Notes: generated by a model not told the origin, from the sequence alone. Positions 1 to 11,300 are shown, counted from the first letter of the stretch. The stretch is DNA of 64,000 nt from Marvania coccoides (GCA_963854735.1 OY978102.1:1-64000), one strand, 5' to 3'. Numbers and translations: made by a program.

Positions 1-352
1 CCTAAACCCTAAACCCTAAACCCTAAACCCTAAACCCTAAACCCTAAACCCTAAACCCTAAACCCTAAACCCTAAACCCTAAACCCTAAACCCTAAACCC
101 TAAACCCTAAACCCTAAACCCTAAACCCTAAAACCTAAAACCTAAACCCTAAACCCTAAACCCTAAACCCTAAACCCTAAAACCCTAAACCCTAAACCCT
201 AAACCCTAAACCCTAAACCCTAAACCCTAAACCTAAAAACTAAAACCTAAACCCTAAACCCTAAACCCTAAAAACTAAGCCCTAAAAACCTAAAAAACCT
301 AAACCCTAAAACCTAAACCCTAAAACCTAAACCCTAAACCCTAAAACCCTAA
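1..352. repeat. Telomere, CCCTAAA repeat (C-rich strand)
   Basis: This is an uninterrupted CCCTAAA array for about the first 125 bases. After that come degenerate units (CCTAAAA, CCCTAAAA, CCTAAAAA) mixed with canonical ones up to about 352. The C-rich strand reads inward, so the physical chromosome end is at the left. The 7-base unit is the TTTAGGG type known from land plants and trebouxiophyte algae. The interior variant zone is the usual decay pattern of proximal telomere repeats. Confidence 0.98.
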
Positions 353-872
353 TCCTCCCGGACCCGCTTCCCCGTGGCCCGCCGGCCGCATCGTCTGAAC
401 GCATGTTGGCGTGCACACTTTCGGCGCCTCTGCGCGTCCCCTCGAGGAGGCAACTTTTCAATTTCGAGATGCAATTACATTTTTGCGAAGGGAGTTCAAA
501 ATGCCGGGGTTTTCAACCTGGCCGCGTTAAAGCTCCTGGTTTTATTGCAACTCGCGAGTTTTTCTCCTCTCGTCTCCATATCACGTAGTTGCCCTTGCAT
601 CCAACAGCGATTTTCAATCTTTCATCCGAGAATATTATTCTTTTCGCTTGTCGGTACTTTCAAGAGCGTCGAATGGCTCAGATAGTCTTTCGACATTTGG
701 GCTGTCGCAATTCTTTGAATGTGGAAAACGAAATAAACAGCTTGCCTAAATGCTGTCAATTTGCTCCAAAATGCATTTCCAAGTGCACTGACTTTTATTA
801 GGTGTCTCAACAATTCAATGTATGTATTTGGGGGACAGAATTAAGTTAGGAAATTGCCGTACATAATTTTGT
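353..872. other. Subtelomeric spacer, no supported gene
   Basis: Only short reading frames with no family resemblance occur here, and the longest begins at GTG rather than ATG. I see no splice-linked coding structure, RNA gene or terminal repeat. It may be chromosome-end sequence shared with other telomeres, which the window cannot show. Confidence 0.5.
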
Positions 873-908
873 GTTTGGAGGTTTGGAGGTTTGGAGGTTT
901 GGAGGTTT
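873..908 (+). repeat. Short tandem repeat, 8-base unit
   Basis: About four to five copies of GTTTGGAG lie head to tail. They abut the left border of the dispersed repeat that starts at about 903. The second copy of that repeat at 62285 lacks the array, so it belongs to this locus rather than to the repeat family. Confidence 0.85.
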
Positions 909-1103
909 TACATATGGTTGTAACGTCTACTACCAAGGTTGGTGCAAGCCGACGTGCCACTCACCCCGCCACAGTAAGGCGGAGTACCCCCTTCCATCCG
1001 TGGGATCAACCTCAGGTACTGGGGGCGTACGGATACAGCATTACGCCGATACCGCACCGTCGCCCACAATGTAAGACTCTGGCCCCTGTCTTCCTGAGTC
1101 CCC
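903..1103 (+). repeat. Dispersed repeat, copy 1
   Basis: About 200 bases are closely matched by 62285-62495 in the same orientation. Both copies start with AGGTTTTACATATGG and end with TTCCTGAGTCCC. The central block from the CCGCCACAGTAAGGC segment to the end differs at only a few positions. The most diverged part is just after the left border, where copy 2 carries about ten extra bases. No long open frame is shared and I do not recognise the family. It could be the end of a transposable element or a structured non-coding repeat. Confidence 0.85.
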
Positions 1104-1785
1104 CACCGGCGCGACCGACATGAATAAAAGAAAGAGGAAAAAAAAATTGGGGAAAGCAGGACTCTCCGGACGGCAAACGGCCCGTCCGGTTTGGGGTTCG
1201 CGCTTGGGCAATGCTGGCCCGCCCAGCACCCCTCCCATCTACAGCGGTCACTCAACCCCTGGCTTAAGGGTTTATGGTGTACTACCCGGTGTGCTCACTG
1301 GAAATGTGGCACCCGCCATTTGTACCCGTCCGATAGAGACTACGATACCACGGGGAAGTGAAGCATCCGACGTCGCAGTGCAGTAAACAACCTGTAGTAC
1401 TATCGGTAATAGCTCGTGCGATTGGTTCACTATTAATTTTTCGCCGCAAGAATGATGGTAATTTTATATACCACCTTCACTATTCTCATGTACTAGAAAG
1501 GGAAGTTTGTAATTTTCTGCGCTACGCTATATATATTTTTTATTATTATTTGGTAAGTACCACGAAGATGCACAGCTTGTAATCTTGCAATTGTATAAAG
1601 GGCTCTTCAATGTACTACATATTTTTCAGGTGTCCATAGCTGCGGCGGTGTGCTCATAAAAGATTCGGAAGTAGGAGAAAAGTTACGATTGGGAAAGTAA
1701 AAATGTCAGTTTTCTTCATGGACAAGTAAGGACGGGGAGCCCATCCGGGTGCTGTCCTTAAAATACGTATTTAATTACATTCAAT
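1104..1785. other. Subtelomeric spacer, no supported gene
   Basis: Short frames only, with no conserved motif. It lies between the dispersed repeat and the retrotransposon remnant and may include more of either element, but no second copy is present in the window to delimit it. Confidence 0.4.
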
Positions 1786-2130
1786 GTGTATGTACAATGC
1801 CTGGGTTTACAAAAAAGAAACGTCGGAAAAAAATCGGGGAGGTGCAACTTTTTAGGGTTGCCGCATTCGCATCGGACATGCCGCTTGTGTGCTTCTGGTT
1901 CTTGCGAGGACGAAGAGCACATGGTTTTTCATTGCACATGCCCTTCGTTGGTAGCAATGCGGGCATCCTACCCATCTTTATTCCCTGACGCGCCATCTTC
2001 TTCTTCGTCTTCCCCTTATTCTCCTTTGAATCTTTTTCAGTTTCTGCAGCAAGCTCCGAAGCAGGTTGCTTCTTTCATTAAAGCCAGCCATGACGCTGGC
2101 GAGTACGAGAAGCTGCGTGGTTGGATATAA
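1786..2130 (+). mobile_element. 3' end of a degenerate non-LTR retrotransposon (zf-RVT tail)
   Basis: The frame ending at 2130 encodes a C-x2-C-x9-H-x4-C knuckle (CRLC, then EEHMVFHC) followed by a Leu/Phe-rich tail. That layout is typical of the zinc-binding tail after the reverse transcriptase of LINE-type elements in plants and algae. No reverse transcriptase or endonuclease domain lies upstream, so this is a 5'-truncated dead copy, the usual result of incomplete target-primed reverse transcription. Downstream is a T-rich 3' region and a short TGTA tandem repeat at 2308-2327 that could be the element's tail. LINEs near algal telomeres are known (Zepp in Chlorella), but I cannot assign this copy to a clade. 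Confidence 0.6.
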
Positions 2131-2909
2131 GCTTTTCTTTTCTTTTCCTTTGTTATTTTTTTCTCTTTTTCTTTTAGCGGTTGGTTTTTCTTTGGTCTTT
2201 CTTTATTCTCATTTTCATTCATCAATTTATTATTATTATTTCTGCTTGCACTTCGGTGCCAGTCTGCTATGTTGCCTTAGCTGCTTCTTTGTGCGGACTT
2301 TAAACCTGTAATGTATGTATGTATGTAACTATTTTTTTCCAGAGATAAGAAAATTAAACGAATAACAGGCTGTGGTTAAGAACCACGGGGGGAAAGAGCC
2401 AATAATCATATAGTATCGTTTAAAAGCACTTACGAATCCCAAAAGAAACGCGGAAAAAAGCGGATTGTGGTTTCTTCATGGCACAACTTTAGGATTTAAT
2501 GGGATTGAAAGCGGTGGGTTTCAACGATGTATCATTAATATATACGATATTCATTTGCACCATTTTATCAAATGGGCTTTTAAAAAATGGGATATACTCC
2601 ATGACCAGCGACCACAGCTGAATTGCCACCGGAAAGTTTCTAAAATCAACGGATTTCCACCCTCTACTTGCAGCGAAAGCACAGCAGCCAAAGTCAAACG
2701 AGCCCAGGCCTGCCAGTGATGGTATCGGTGAGGGGCGATCACCATATTATTTACCTCAAATTTCTCAACGCATCAAAATTTATTGCGTTTATGCATCTGC
2801 ATCGAAATTATTAAATACTCTATGATATAATTCAAGTGACCCCCCCCCCCCCCCCCCCCCCCGCAGACGTCGCCTCTGCCTGTAGCGGGGGAGGCAGCAG
2901 AGGAGCAGC
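2131..2909. other. Retroelement 3' region and spacer; 23-base C run
   Basis: T-rich sequence with the TGTA tandem repeat (2308-2327) comes first, then AT-rich DNA without a supported gene. A run of 23 C residues at 2840-2862 is followed directly by GCAG. It therefore resembles the polypyrimidine tract and acceptor of an intron ahead of the gene that starts near 2910. Confidence 0.5.
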
Positions 2910-5144
2910 ATGGAGCGACAGCCATGGAGGGCGAGGAAGATATGGATCAAGAAGGCACAGCTGCAGCGGGAGGTGGACGCATCAGCCACGGACCTGGAGG
3001 ACGGGATGACCAACCTGATCCCCAGCCTCGTAGATGATAACATGGTCAGCCTCTAGGATGAGCAAGACGGAGAGCCAACGCCTCCGTCTCACGCAGCGCT
3101 CCCCGCAGCGGAAGCAGCGTCCAAGAAGGAGGAGGTTGAAGAAACCCCCGAGCCTGCTGCCCCGCCCGAGGAGGCTCGGCCCGCGGCTGACGGTGAGATT
3201 TTATAATACTCGCCCAAAAATATGTGGAGAAAACCACCATTTAAATTAAACTCACAGCACACAGCACAGCACCACCATGCATTTCTTCATTTCATGTAGG
3301 CCTACAGCCTCCAACTGCCGGGCTGGCGATGCGAGGAGAGGGCCATCGGCTGCCGCTACCGCGTGCGGCAGGGGCACCATCGCAGCAGCCTGGGGGAGCA
3401 ACCACAAAGGAAGCATTAGGGCATGTGAAGCCCCGCGATGGTGGTGGATCAGGCAGCGAAAACTCGCGCTTGATGGCAAGTCTGAAAATCGGGGGTGAGA
3501 AAAAACTTACTAGATTTTCCTTCTCTTGATAGAGGACGCATTCCAATAGAGTCAACGTCTAGCATCGTACGTGCCGCCTCATTTTTCTACCTCTCACTGT
3601 GTTCTCTGACATCCACTTTTGCAGATTGCCAGCATCGTGAGGTGGCAGATGATGCGATGCGTAAAACAATAACTGTCAAACGCACGCACTCTGTGCAAGC
3701 AAGCCCCGTCACCGCGCTGACAGGGCCGAGCCCAAGCAGCCGTCCCCCGCCTGCAAAGAAGCCTGCTGTGCAAGAACCATCTCCTGCGCCAGCTTCGGAA
3801 GCGGGAGCGGCACCGCGGGTAGCAAACCAAGCGGCCCCCAAGCCCAGCATCGCTTCGTTACACAACTTCACGAGGGTAGGATTTGGTGGTACGTTTTTTC
3901 AGCACGGGCGCGGCTTCCTCCCCGGACCTGCAGCCTTTCACCGCAGCGTTCCGGCGCCAACTGCGAGGCCTATTGACAACCAAACACACCTACCGTCCCC
4001 TGCGAGCTCTGCATTGGCAGTCGATTCCATGCAGCAGCGGTCAGCTTCCCGCAGGCTGGATTTTCCAGAAAGTCCGAGGCCAATAGCTCACGCGGCACCG
4101 GCGGTGGCAGCAGCCGAAGATAGCCGGGCAGCGGATGCAACGGTGGGGCAGGTGCCTGTATAAGCACAAGCAGGGGGGGCATTGCGGCAGCTCACCGACC
4201 ACAGGACGTCGGCAGAGGCAGAAAGGGAGGTGCAGCCGGTTGGCGAGGCACTCGGTTGGCTCCGCCGCTGCCCATGAGCATGTCCCTGGCCCGCGGCGAT
4301 GGGGTTGGTGACGGTGCCGTGGCAGCAAGTGGTGTGGAGCCCCGACTAGGCGTCGAGGTTGGTTATAAAAAATTAATAAAAACATGCGGCTTTGTGTATG
4401 TTCTTACGGAAAATAATAAAAATCGAGAGCTTTCTCTGTTTTGGGGTCAGGCCCGGCTGCAGGCATGTGCAGCAGCAACAGCACCGACCAGAGAGGAGGC
4501 GGCAGGGCAACCTTCTGGCCACGACGGAGAGTTAGAGAAGAGGGATGAGGCCATTGAAGCAGACGAAGGTGAGAATCAAACTAGCTCAAGTTCAAACCTA
4601 ATTTTTTCTGTTATGTTCAATAAAATATCACAGAAATATATTAAAATCTTTACAGACCGTATTTAAGAAATTATTAATATTACCATATTATATATGTTCA
4701 ACATATGACATACATATTTACATAGGTATACATACGTTACAGGGTTGAAATGAAATATATATATACATATATATATATATATGTATTAACATTGCAACTT
4801 TTGCAAATGCAGGGCCAGGGCCGTCATCCGTCGGCGTGGAGAACCATGTGGTTCACCCAGAAGAGTTCGACATGCCAATGGGATACGATGATTATGGGAT
4901 GGGACACGAGGAATACAGTGATGGTCTGATCGAGGAGGTGGACTTGGAATACTCATCGAGTGACGAAGTGCCACCTACGGCGGAGGATCCTCCAGCAGAC
5001 TACGGCCCTGACAACGATGGCATGCTGGCCACCATGGAGGAGGTAGAGGAGCCAGCAGAGGTGGAAGAAGAGAAAGGAATGATTTTTTATATATGTCTAG
5101 AAGGGATGACCCTATTTATTTATTTATTTTATCCTTGGCTGTAG
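2910..5144 (+). CDS. Unrecognised disordered acidic protein, seven-exon model
   Basis: I do not recognise this protein. A phase-consistent model is 2910-2972, 3057-3192, 3300-3494, 3625-4151, 4205-4357, 4451-4568, 4813-5144, giving 507 residues. The internal exons have clear AG acceptors and mostly GTGAG donors. The product is rich in Ala, Pro, Ser and Glu. It has an acidic segment in exon 2, a basic and Ser/Pro-rich middle (exon 4), and an acidic, Tyr-containing last exon with many Glu-Glu pairs and MGYDDYGMGHEEY. There is no folded domain, signal peptide or membrane segment. The first junction is the weak point: between 2973 and 3056 the same frame stays open until a TAG at 3054, so the gene may instead start elsewhere or be a pseudogene. 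Its place next to subtelomeric repeats fits a fast-evolving gene. Confidence 0.4.
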
Positions 5145-5327
5145 TATGGCTGGTGAGAATGTAACAATACAAATAATAGAAGGATTGCTTTGTCCCTCAG
5201 CAGCAATCTTCTACTAATATTTATCAGCATTAGTAGCAGGAATTTCCCAACGCAGCGCGCGCAGGGCCACCGCGTGTACACATCAGCAATTGGCAGTCCA
5301 CGTGCTGCAGCTGTTCAACTGATCTAG
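5145..5327. other. Spacer left of the palindrome
   Basis: This holds the 3' flank of the preceding gene. No coding signal and no repeat matching the sequence right of the palindrome was seen, so no target-site duplication is evident. Confidence 0.4.
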
Positions 5328-5464
5328 CATCTCGATAACTAAAATTGAATGGATGGAACGGGTTGCGGCCCCTGTCCTGTATAAATTGTGTTTGCTTTGT
5401 GTGAAGTGTTACAAAAAAGGTCTTGTTGGTCCTCTTCCTGTTTCTCTCTCTATTTTAATACACA

Positions 5465-5824
5465 ATGGAAACTGCTAAAGCGTTCGTGGGCAGCTGCGGC
5501 CTGTGCAAACGCCCCGGCGTGCAGTTGACCCACGTCAACATTTCAAAACCGACACCCGGAAGGCACCCCAACCTAGCACGAGTTCGCACAGTCTGCCGGG
5601 TGCATGCCAGGGCCACCGACGAGACCTGCTGCTCTCTCTGTGCCCATTCGCTCGATCATGTCTGTGTAATATGTGATGTGTATGTTTTCATTTCATTTTT
5701 GGGGAAAACGAATGGGCACAGAGAGAGCAGCAGGTCTCGTCGGTGGCCCTGGCATGCACCCGGCAGACTGTGCGAACTCGTGCTAGGTTGGGGTGCCTTC
5801 CGGGTGTCGGTTTTGAAATGTTGA
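5465..5824 (+). CDS. Cys-rich small protein, left palindrome arm
   Basis: The ATG opens a 119-codon frame. Its first 62 residues are encoded within the palindrome arm, and the rest crosses the spacer into the antisense of the other arm. The shared part contains C-x2-C (CGLC) and later CCSLC, and the spacer adds CVIC, which suggests metal binding. No family is recognised. The TATA-like element is about 80 bases upstream. The part beyond about residue 75 is reverse-complement readthrough and probably not selected. It could be a real small protein or a chance frame in a hairpin RNA locus. Confidence 0.35.
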   Translation: METAKAFVGSCGLCKRPGVQLTHVNISKPTPGRHPNLARVRTVCRVHARATDETCCSLCAHSLDHVCVICDVYVFISFLGKTNGHRESSRSRRWPWHAPGRLCELVLGWGAFRVSVLKC

Positions 5825-5894
5825 CGTGGGTCAACTGCACGCCGGGGCGTTTGCACAGGCCGCAGCTGCCCACGAACGCTTTAGCAGTTTCCAT
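5688..5894 (-). CDS. Cys-rich small protein, right palindrome arm
   Basis: This is the mirror copy of the reading frame in the left arm. The first 62 residues are identical and it then ends after a short spacer-encoded tail (68 residues). It lacks the CVIC motif that the left copy gains from the spacer. Identity of the coding part against differences in the flanking arm suggests either recent duplication with gene conversion or constraint on the frame. Confidence 0.35.
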   Translation of the reverse strand: METAKAFVGSCGLCKRPGVQLTHVNISKPTPGRHPNLARVRTVCRVHARATDETCCSLCAHSFSPKMK

Positions 5895-6034
5895 TGTGTA
5901 TTAAAATAGAGAGAGCAACAGGAAGAGGACCAACAAGACCTTTTTTGTAACACTTCACACAAAGCAAACACAATTTATACAGAAGGACAGGGGCCGCAAC
6001 CCGTTCAATCCATTCAATTTTAGTTATCAAGATG

Positions 6035-6763
6035 GTAGCAAGGCCGCTCTACGCAACCTGCCACTGTCCCATACGTCGTGGCGGGGAAAATATCGAGATC
6101 AACGGGGCCAGCGCAAGAGCCAACCTGCGGGGCTGTTGAGCGTATATTTTTGTGCAGGTGGGTACCCACGAGCACGAACGACCCCCCTCCACACTTCCAT
6201 CTGCCTGCTCAGCATCGCCAGCTGGCGGCGCCGCCGCCAGCTAACGGCATCGACCGACGCTCTGTATGCGAGCAGCCAGACACCATCAAAACAGAACTTG
6301 GGGTATTATTTTGTGCCCCAACCCAACATCTCCTCCCAAGCAGCTCCACGCGGAGCACGGCAGCCTCGCTCAAGTGCTCGCAGGCAGCAGCAAGCACGCA
6401 AAGCGCCGCACCAACCACGATGACGAGCAGCACAGGCTCCTCGCAGATGGAGGGACAGCCTAGAGGGCAGCTTGATCAGCCCTCTTCTACAACGCCACCA
6501 CCCTGCGCCGCACTCAACCACCTGCTGGAGCCCCGCATCCACCTCAGGCGCTGCAGCCGGTGCAGGGCTGCCACTCCTCGCCACCACGGGTCATGCTCGC
6601 GCGCTGCTGCCCTCCGTCCGCCAGCGGTCAAAACAGCCCCTCCAAAAAAAAACGCGCTCTTACGTTTTTTTTTCTCTCTCTGTGGTTAGATAAACAGACG
6701 TAGCTCGCAATCAATTATATCAGTTTCGCAACAACAAAAAAAAACACGCAGAGCAATCGCGAG
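6035..6763. other. Low-complexity region upstream of the NUP43-like gene
   Basis: Frames rich in Pro, Ser, Thr and Ala occur (for example 6078-6689, opening with GTG rather than ATG). They show no conserved motif and I could not build a spliced model. It may contain exons of a second disordered gene like that at 2910-5144, or the 5' region of the next gene. Confidence 0.3.
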
Positions 6764-8037
6764 ATGGGACGGCCCCATCTAAGCAGACACTTCCTGGCTT
6801 CAAGCGCCAGTTCTTTGGCACAAATCCCGTTCGCTGTGGCCGGCCAAGCAGACGACGCTGGCGTTGCAACCACGCACAACTGCCTCGCGCTGACTGGATG
6901 GAACGAAGATGCGCAGGTGCGTGGAGACTTGGGATTTATATATTCAAACTGTTTTTGATCACTTTTTCCTCTGCGGCGGTCAAGTAAAGATTTCCGTCAT
7001 CTCCCATTTCTTCGAGTACTCGTCGTTACTTGGCCACGCATTCTTGCGTTCAACATTGTTTTCTCACAACCCCGTGCCTCTCCACCCCCAAATACTAAAA
7101 ACAACAGGCGTACCATCTCGCGCTCGCCGATTTTGCCGTGGGATACACCGCCAGTGACGTAGCGGGCACGCCCAGGTTCTCCATCCTCGCGTCCTTTTGC
7201 ACAGCAGCCGCCCCGTCCGCAGTTTCCGCCGCCGACTTGGGCGATGGCAGCGTGGCCCTGGTTACCGCTCTCGCCGACGGCAGCTTGTCGAGACTGCGCC
7301 TCCAGTGCCCCACCGCCCCTGGCTCTTCCCCCGAGACGATTGGCCTCACCGAGACGGATTTTGCTGGCGTAGACTTGCGCCGGTGGTGCACGCCCCACGC
7401 AGCGCCAGCGGCAGCTGTGGCCATCAGCGCAGAGTCGGGGCTTGTGCTGAGTGCTGGCGCAGATGGCAGCTTGGCCCTGACCAAGCTGGATGACGCAGGC
7501 GGAAGCTCAAGCAGCAGTACAGTGTCCCACACTGGCGCTTCGTTTTCGGCCTGCCGGTGGGCCAGCCCCTCCACCTTTGTGACCACGAGCTTGGCGGGGG
7601 CGGTGCAGGTTTGGGACAGGCGCACCACCTTGGCAGCAGCGCAGCACACTTTGAGGGGTCCACCTGGGCAGCCGCGCCAGCCGCTGCTGTCGCTCGAGGT
7701 ACACCCAGCGCAAGCCCACTCGTTCGCCTCTGGAGACGCAGCTGGAGGCATTGCGCTGTGGGATTTGCGGCGCGCGGGCAGCCAGGAGGGCCCGGTGGCG
7801 CGTGCTGCGACCTGTGGTGGTGGCGTGACTGGCCTGGCGTTCGACGCTGCCGGTCGCTTGCTGTGCTGCTCCAGCCAGGGCATGGTGGCGGTGGTGACCG
7901 ACGATGCCGTGCAGGTGCTGCACCACGAACCAGGGGCTGCGGTGCACGGGCTGGTCGTGGGCGCTGCTGGCGCTGCCTCCCAGATTTTTGCCCCGACAGA
8001 TCAAGAGGTGCTCCTGTTTATGGCGAATTTGATTTAA
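6764..8037 (+). CDS. NUP43: NUP43-like WD40 nucleoporin
   Basis: Two exons, 6764-6916 and 7108-8037, join in phase (CAG|GCG) to give 360 residues. The whole protein is a WD40-type beta-propeller. Recognisable repeat ends are VQVWDRR and IALWDLR. The latter follows a LLSLEVHP...ASGDAAGG segment that resembles the corresponding blade of NUP43, a subunit of the Y-shaped (Nup107-160) nuclear pore scaffold. The C-terminus (IFAPTDQEVLLF) also fits the closing blade of that family. Length matches the 350-380 usual for NUP43. The assignment rests on these blades, and another small WD40 scaffold protein cannot be excluded. The gene is convergent with the starch synthase gene. Confidence 0.7.
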
Positions 8038-8311
8038 ATATGTGCATGCAGTACGCAAGCCAGAAAAAACGAAAATCTCCAGTGATCAAGGGGAAAAGGA
8101 TTGGTTTCTTGTGAGCTGATGGAAAACCACGGCAGCATGTCTCGGTGGGTTGGAAAAGAAAAGAAATAAACGTTTAAGAAGAAAAACCGGTATGAAAAAA
8201 GTTATTCGAGAAAAAAAATCGGCTCAACACGACGACGCCCCGTTGCCTGACTCTCACCATCATCACCTCCGTGTCGCCTCACAGTTCTAATAATACTAGT
8301 ATTATACCAGA

Positions 8312-11300
8312 TTACTTCATCGCCGCGTAGTAGAGCTGGATGTAGTCGATGGCGGGCTTGTTCCAGCTCCAGTCCTGCCGCATCACCCGCTGCTGCAGCG
8401 ACCTGAACCAGGCGCGGTCGTTGTACCTGTACAAACGGTAAGAGAATAAATTCAGCACTACGCTTCCACACCACGACTCAACAGCTCAAACCCACCAGGC
8501 GTCCATCGCGCGGTTGAGGGCGTAGTCCAGCGCGCCCTCGTCGGTGCCGTCAAAGTTGAAGCCGTTGGTGGCATCCACGCCGTCTGCCTGCCAGTCGGTG
8601 GACCCCTCCAGCTCCCACGCGGCGCGTGCCTTGTCGTTGTCCACGTCAAACACGGTGTCCTTGAGGCCGCCGGTGGCGCGCACCACGGGCACGGCGCCGT
8701 AGCGCATGGCAATCATCTGGGTGAGGCCGCAGGGCTCAAACATGGAGGGCACCAGGATGATGTCGCACGCGGCGTAGATGAGGTGGCTCAGGGGCTCGTC
8801 AAAGGCGAAGCAGAACGCGGCGTTGTCGCCGCCGTACTGCGCGGCCAGCGCGTTGAACTCGGCCTGCACCTTGGGGTCGGGCGCAGAACCCAGCAGCACA
8901 AACTGCCCCCCACGGTCCAGGGTGCGGAACGCGGAGTGGGCGATGAGGTGGGTGCCCTTCTGCTTGGTCAGCCGCGTCACGACGCCCACCAGCGGCTTGT
9001 CCCCCCACCCGCTCAGGCCCACTCGCCGGCGCAGCTCCTCCCTGGCCGCCGCCTTGCCCGCCTCTGCGGTGTCTGCGGTGTACCCCACCGGCAGGAACGC
9101 GTCTGTCTCTGGGTTCCAGATGTCGGTGTCGATGCCGTTGCGGATGCCCATCAGCTTGGCGTTGTTGGGCGCCACCGCGGGGTTTCCCGCAATCTCCCAG
9201 GCGTAGGTGGGTGACACGGTGGTGAAGCGCTGGCTGAAGTAGGCCGCGTCGCCAATGGCAGCGGCGCCGTAGTTGAGGTTGTGGATGGTGAACACCACCT
9301 TGGGGCGCCACAGCCCGTACGAGTGGTACTCCGTCCAGTAAGACTTTGCCACCTCGGCAGTGGACCAGTCGTGGCAGTGCAGGATGTCGGGCTGGCGCTG
9401 CGTGCGCAGCAAAAATTCCAGTGCAGCGCGGGAGAAGAAGTTGAAGCGCGCGGCGTCGGATGCGCCCTGGTACACCGTGGAGGTGGCAAACAGCCCGTTC
9501 CCGGGCTCAATGAACCAGCAGCGCAGGCCCTCGACGATGCACGAGCTCACAAACACGCGGGTGCCCTCCCACTCGAACTCGGTCTCGTACTGGGTGCCGC
9601 CCAGCAGGGGGCTGGACAGGAAAAAGTCGTAGCGCGGGAGAATGACCTCCACCTGGTGGCCTGCCTCCTGCACAGCGCGGCCCAGCGCAGTGACGACGTC
9701 GCCCAGCCCCCCCACCTTGGCGATGGGCGCCATCTCGGCGGCAACGTGCACCACGTACAGCGGGGGCTCGCTCACCACCGACCCCTCCACTGGCAGCTGG
9801 TAGTCAAGCCCGCTGTTGTTGTCAAAGCGCCCGCCCTCCTGCGCGTCACTAAACACAAAGTCCACAGAGTAGGCGTCCTTGGGCACAGCGACGGAGGCGG
9901 AAAAGTGCTGAGCGCCTGCCGCGGGCGGCGTCATCTCGATGGGTCCCACTCCCTTGGGGTGGCGCCACCTGTTGTAGCCGCCCCGCAAAAACACCCGCTC
10001 TGCGCCGTTGAGCACCGTGTTGGCGGGGTTGTAGGAGATGGTGACCTCCTTGCCGGCGGCGGGGGTGGAGGGCTCGGTGAAGAGCACGTGCCGCATCATG
10101 CGGCGGCGCACCTCCTCTGCCTTGGAGCGGACGGCCTGGCGAGCAGCCTCGCGGGCAGCCTCGCGGGCGGCAGCGGCGGCCTCTGCGGCGCGGCGCGCGG
10201 CGGTGACGCCGGCCAGCACCTCCTTGCGCATGCCCTCTGCCCATGCCTCCACCGTGGCGGGTGCGGCAGGTGGCTTGGCCACCTTTACCCTGTAGTCTGC
10301 CCCGCCGTTGTTGTCAAAGTGCTCGTAGTACTGAACAACAAAGTCAAGGACGGCAGCGGCCCGAGGCACCTCCAGGGTGGCATGCCACCACTCCTCCTCC
10401 TCTGCAGAGCAGCAATGACACGAAGAATCCATTTTGAAAATAAATAAATGAATGTCGAACAGTTGGATTAAAAATAAAACTACTCACCACCGTCGTCTGC
10501 TACTGCTGCTTTGGGGGCGGCGCGCTCCAGCTGCACGTCCTGCACGTCCTTCCACCCGTTGTGGCCCACCTTGAGCACCAACCGCTGGTCCTCTGGGATC
10601 TCAAACCCGACGATGGGGCCAGCCAGGCGGTTGTACATCAGCGTCACCTTGCCGCCAGCCACGGCACAGGCAGGCGACGTACGCCACTGCGCTGCAGATG
10701 TGGCCGCGCCCTCCTGCCACCCAGCGTAGCAGTTTTTGAGCTCTGCCACGAGGTCGTCGGCGCGCTGGGCGTCGGCAGCCAGGGCGGCCTCCTCGCGCTC
10801 AGCGGCGGCCTTCTCAGCAGCCACGCGCTCGGCCTCCTTGCGAGCCAGGAAGGCAGCCTCCTGTTGAAATTAAAGAGACACAGAAAAACACAGTCTTGAT
10901 GCTCAGATCAGCGAGTAAACTACGCCACCAGTACATAAATAAACAAAATGGCGGTCTTCTCACCGCTCTCTCTGCCGCAGTGTCGATCCACTTGTCCTTG
11001 GTCATGGGGCCCTCCACCGGCAGGTGGTAGTTCTGGGCGGCGTTGTTGTCAAACGCGCCCTCTGCGTCGCTGAAGATGAAGTTCAGCTCGTAGGCCGCGG
11101 CAGGGACAGCAAAGGTCGCCTTCCAAAATTCAGTGCCTGCGTCGTTGAATCATGCTCCTCAGAATCCATGCATTTGAAACGAAAAAAGTGTGGGCAAAAC
11201 ACTACGGTACTGCGCTCACCCTCTTGCTTGGCGACCCCCTCGGCGGGCGCCATGTCCAGCCTGTCTGGCACCCCCCCAGCCGGCTCCAGCTCCCAGTTGT

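Larger units (their letters stand above)
5328..6034. repeat. Near-perfect palindrome: 323/326-base arms, 58-base spacer
   Basis: The left arm 5328-5650 and the reverse complement of the right arm 5709-6034 are almost identical, separated by 5651-5708. By eye I count three substitutions and one 3-base indel. All lie in the outer, non-coding part of the arms, and the inner coding part (about 190 bases) is identical. Each arm carries a TATA-like TATAAA about 80 bases before an ATG and the same Cys-rich frame, the two converging on the spacer. Transcription across it would give a long hairpin RNA. It could be a foldback element, an inverted gene duplication or an hpRNA locus. The arm differences argue against a simple assembly artefact. 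Confidence 0.95.

Noticed and set aside
3027..3056. 27-base mini-intron joining the open frame to exon 2 of the acidic gene
   Set aside because: Far below any normal spliceosomal intron size. A donor at 2973 or a true stop is more likely.
5328..6034. Palindrome as a pure assembly artefact
   Set aside because: The arms differ by substitutions and an indel and have a unique spacer, which a mirrored read would not show, though long reads should still confirm it.
9281..10447. 388-codon plus-strand open frame
   Set aside because: Antisense to the starch synthase GT5 domain.
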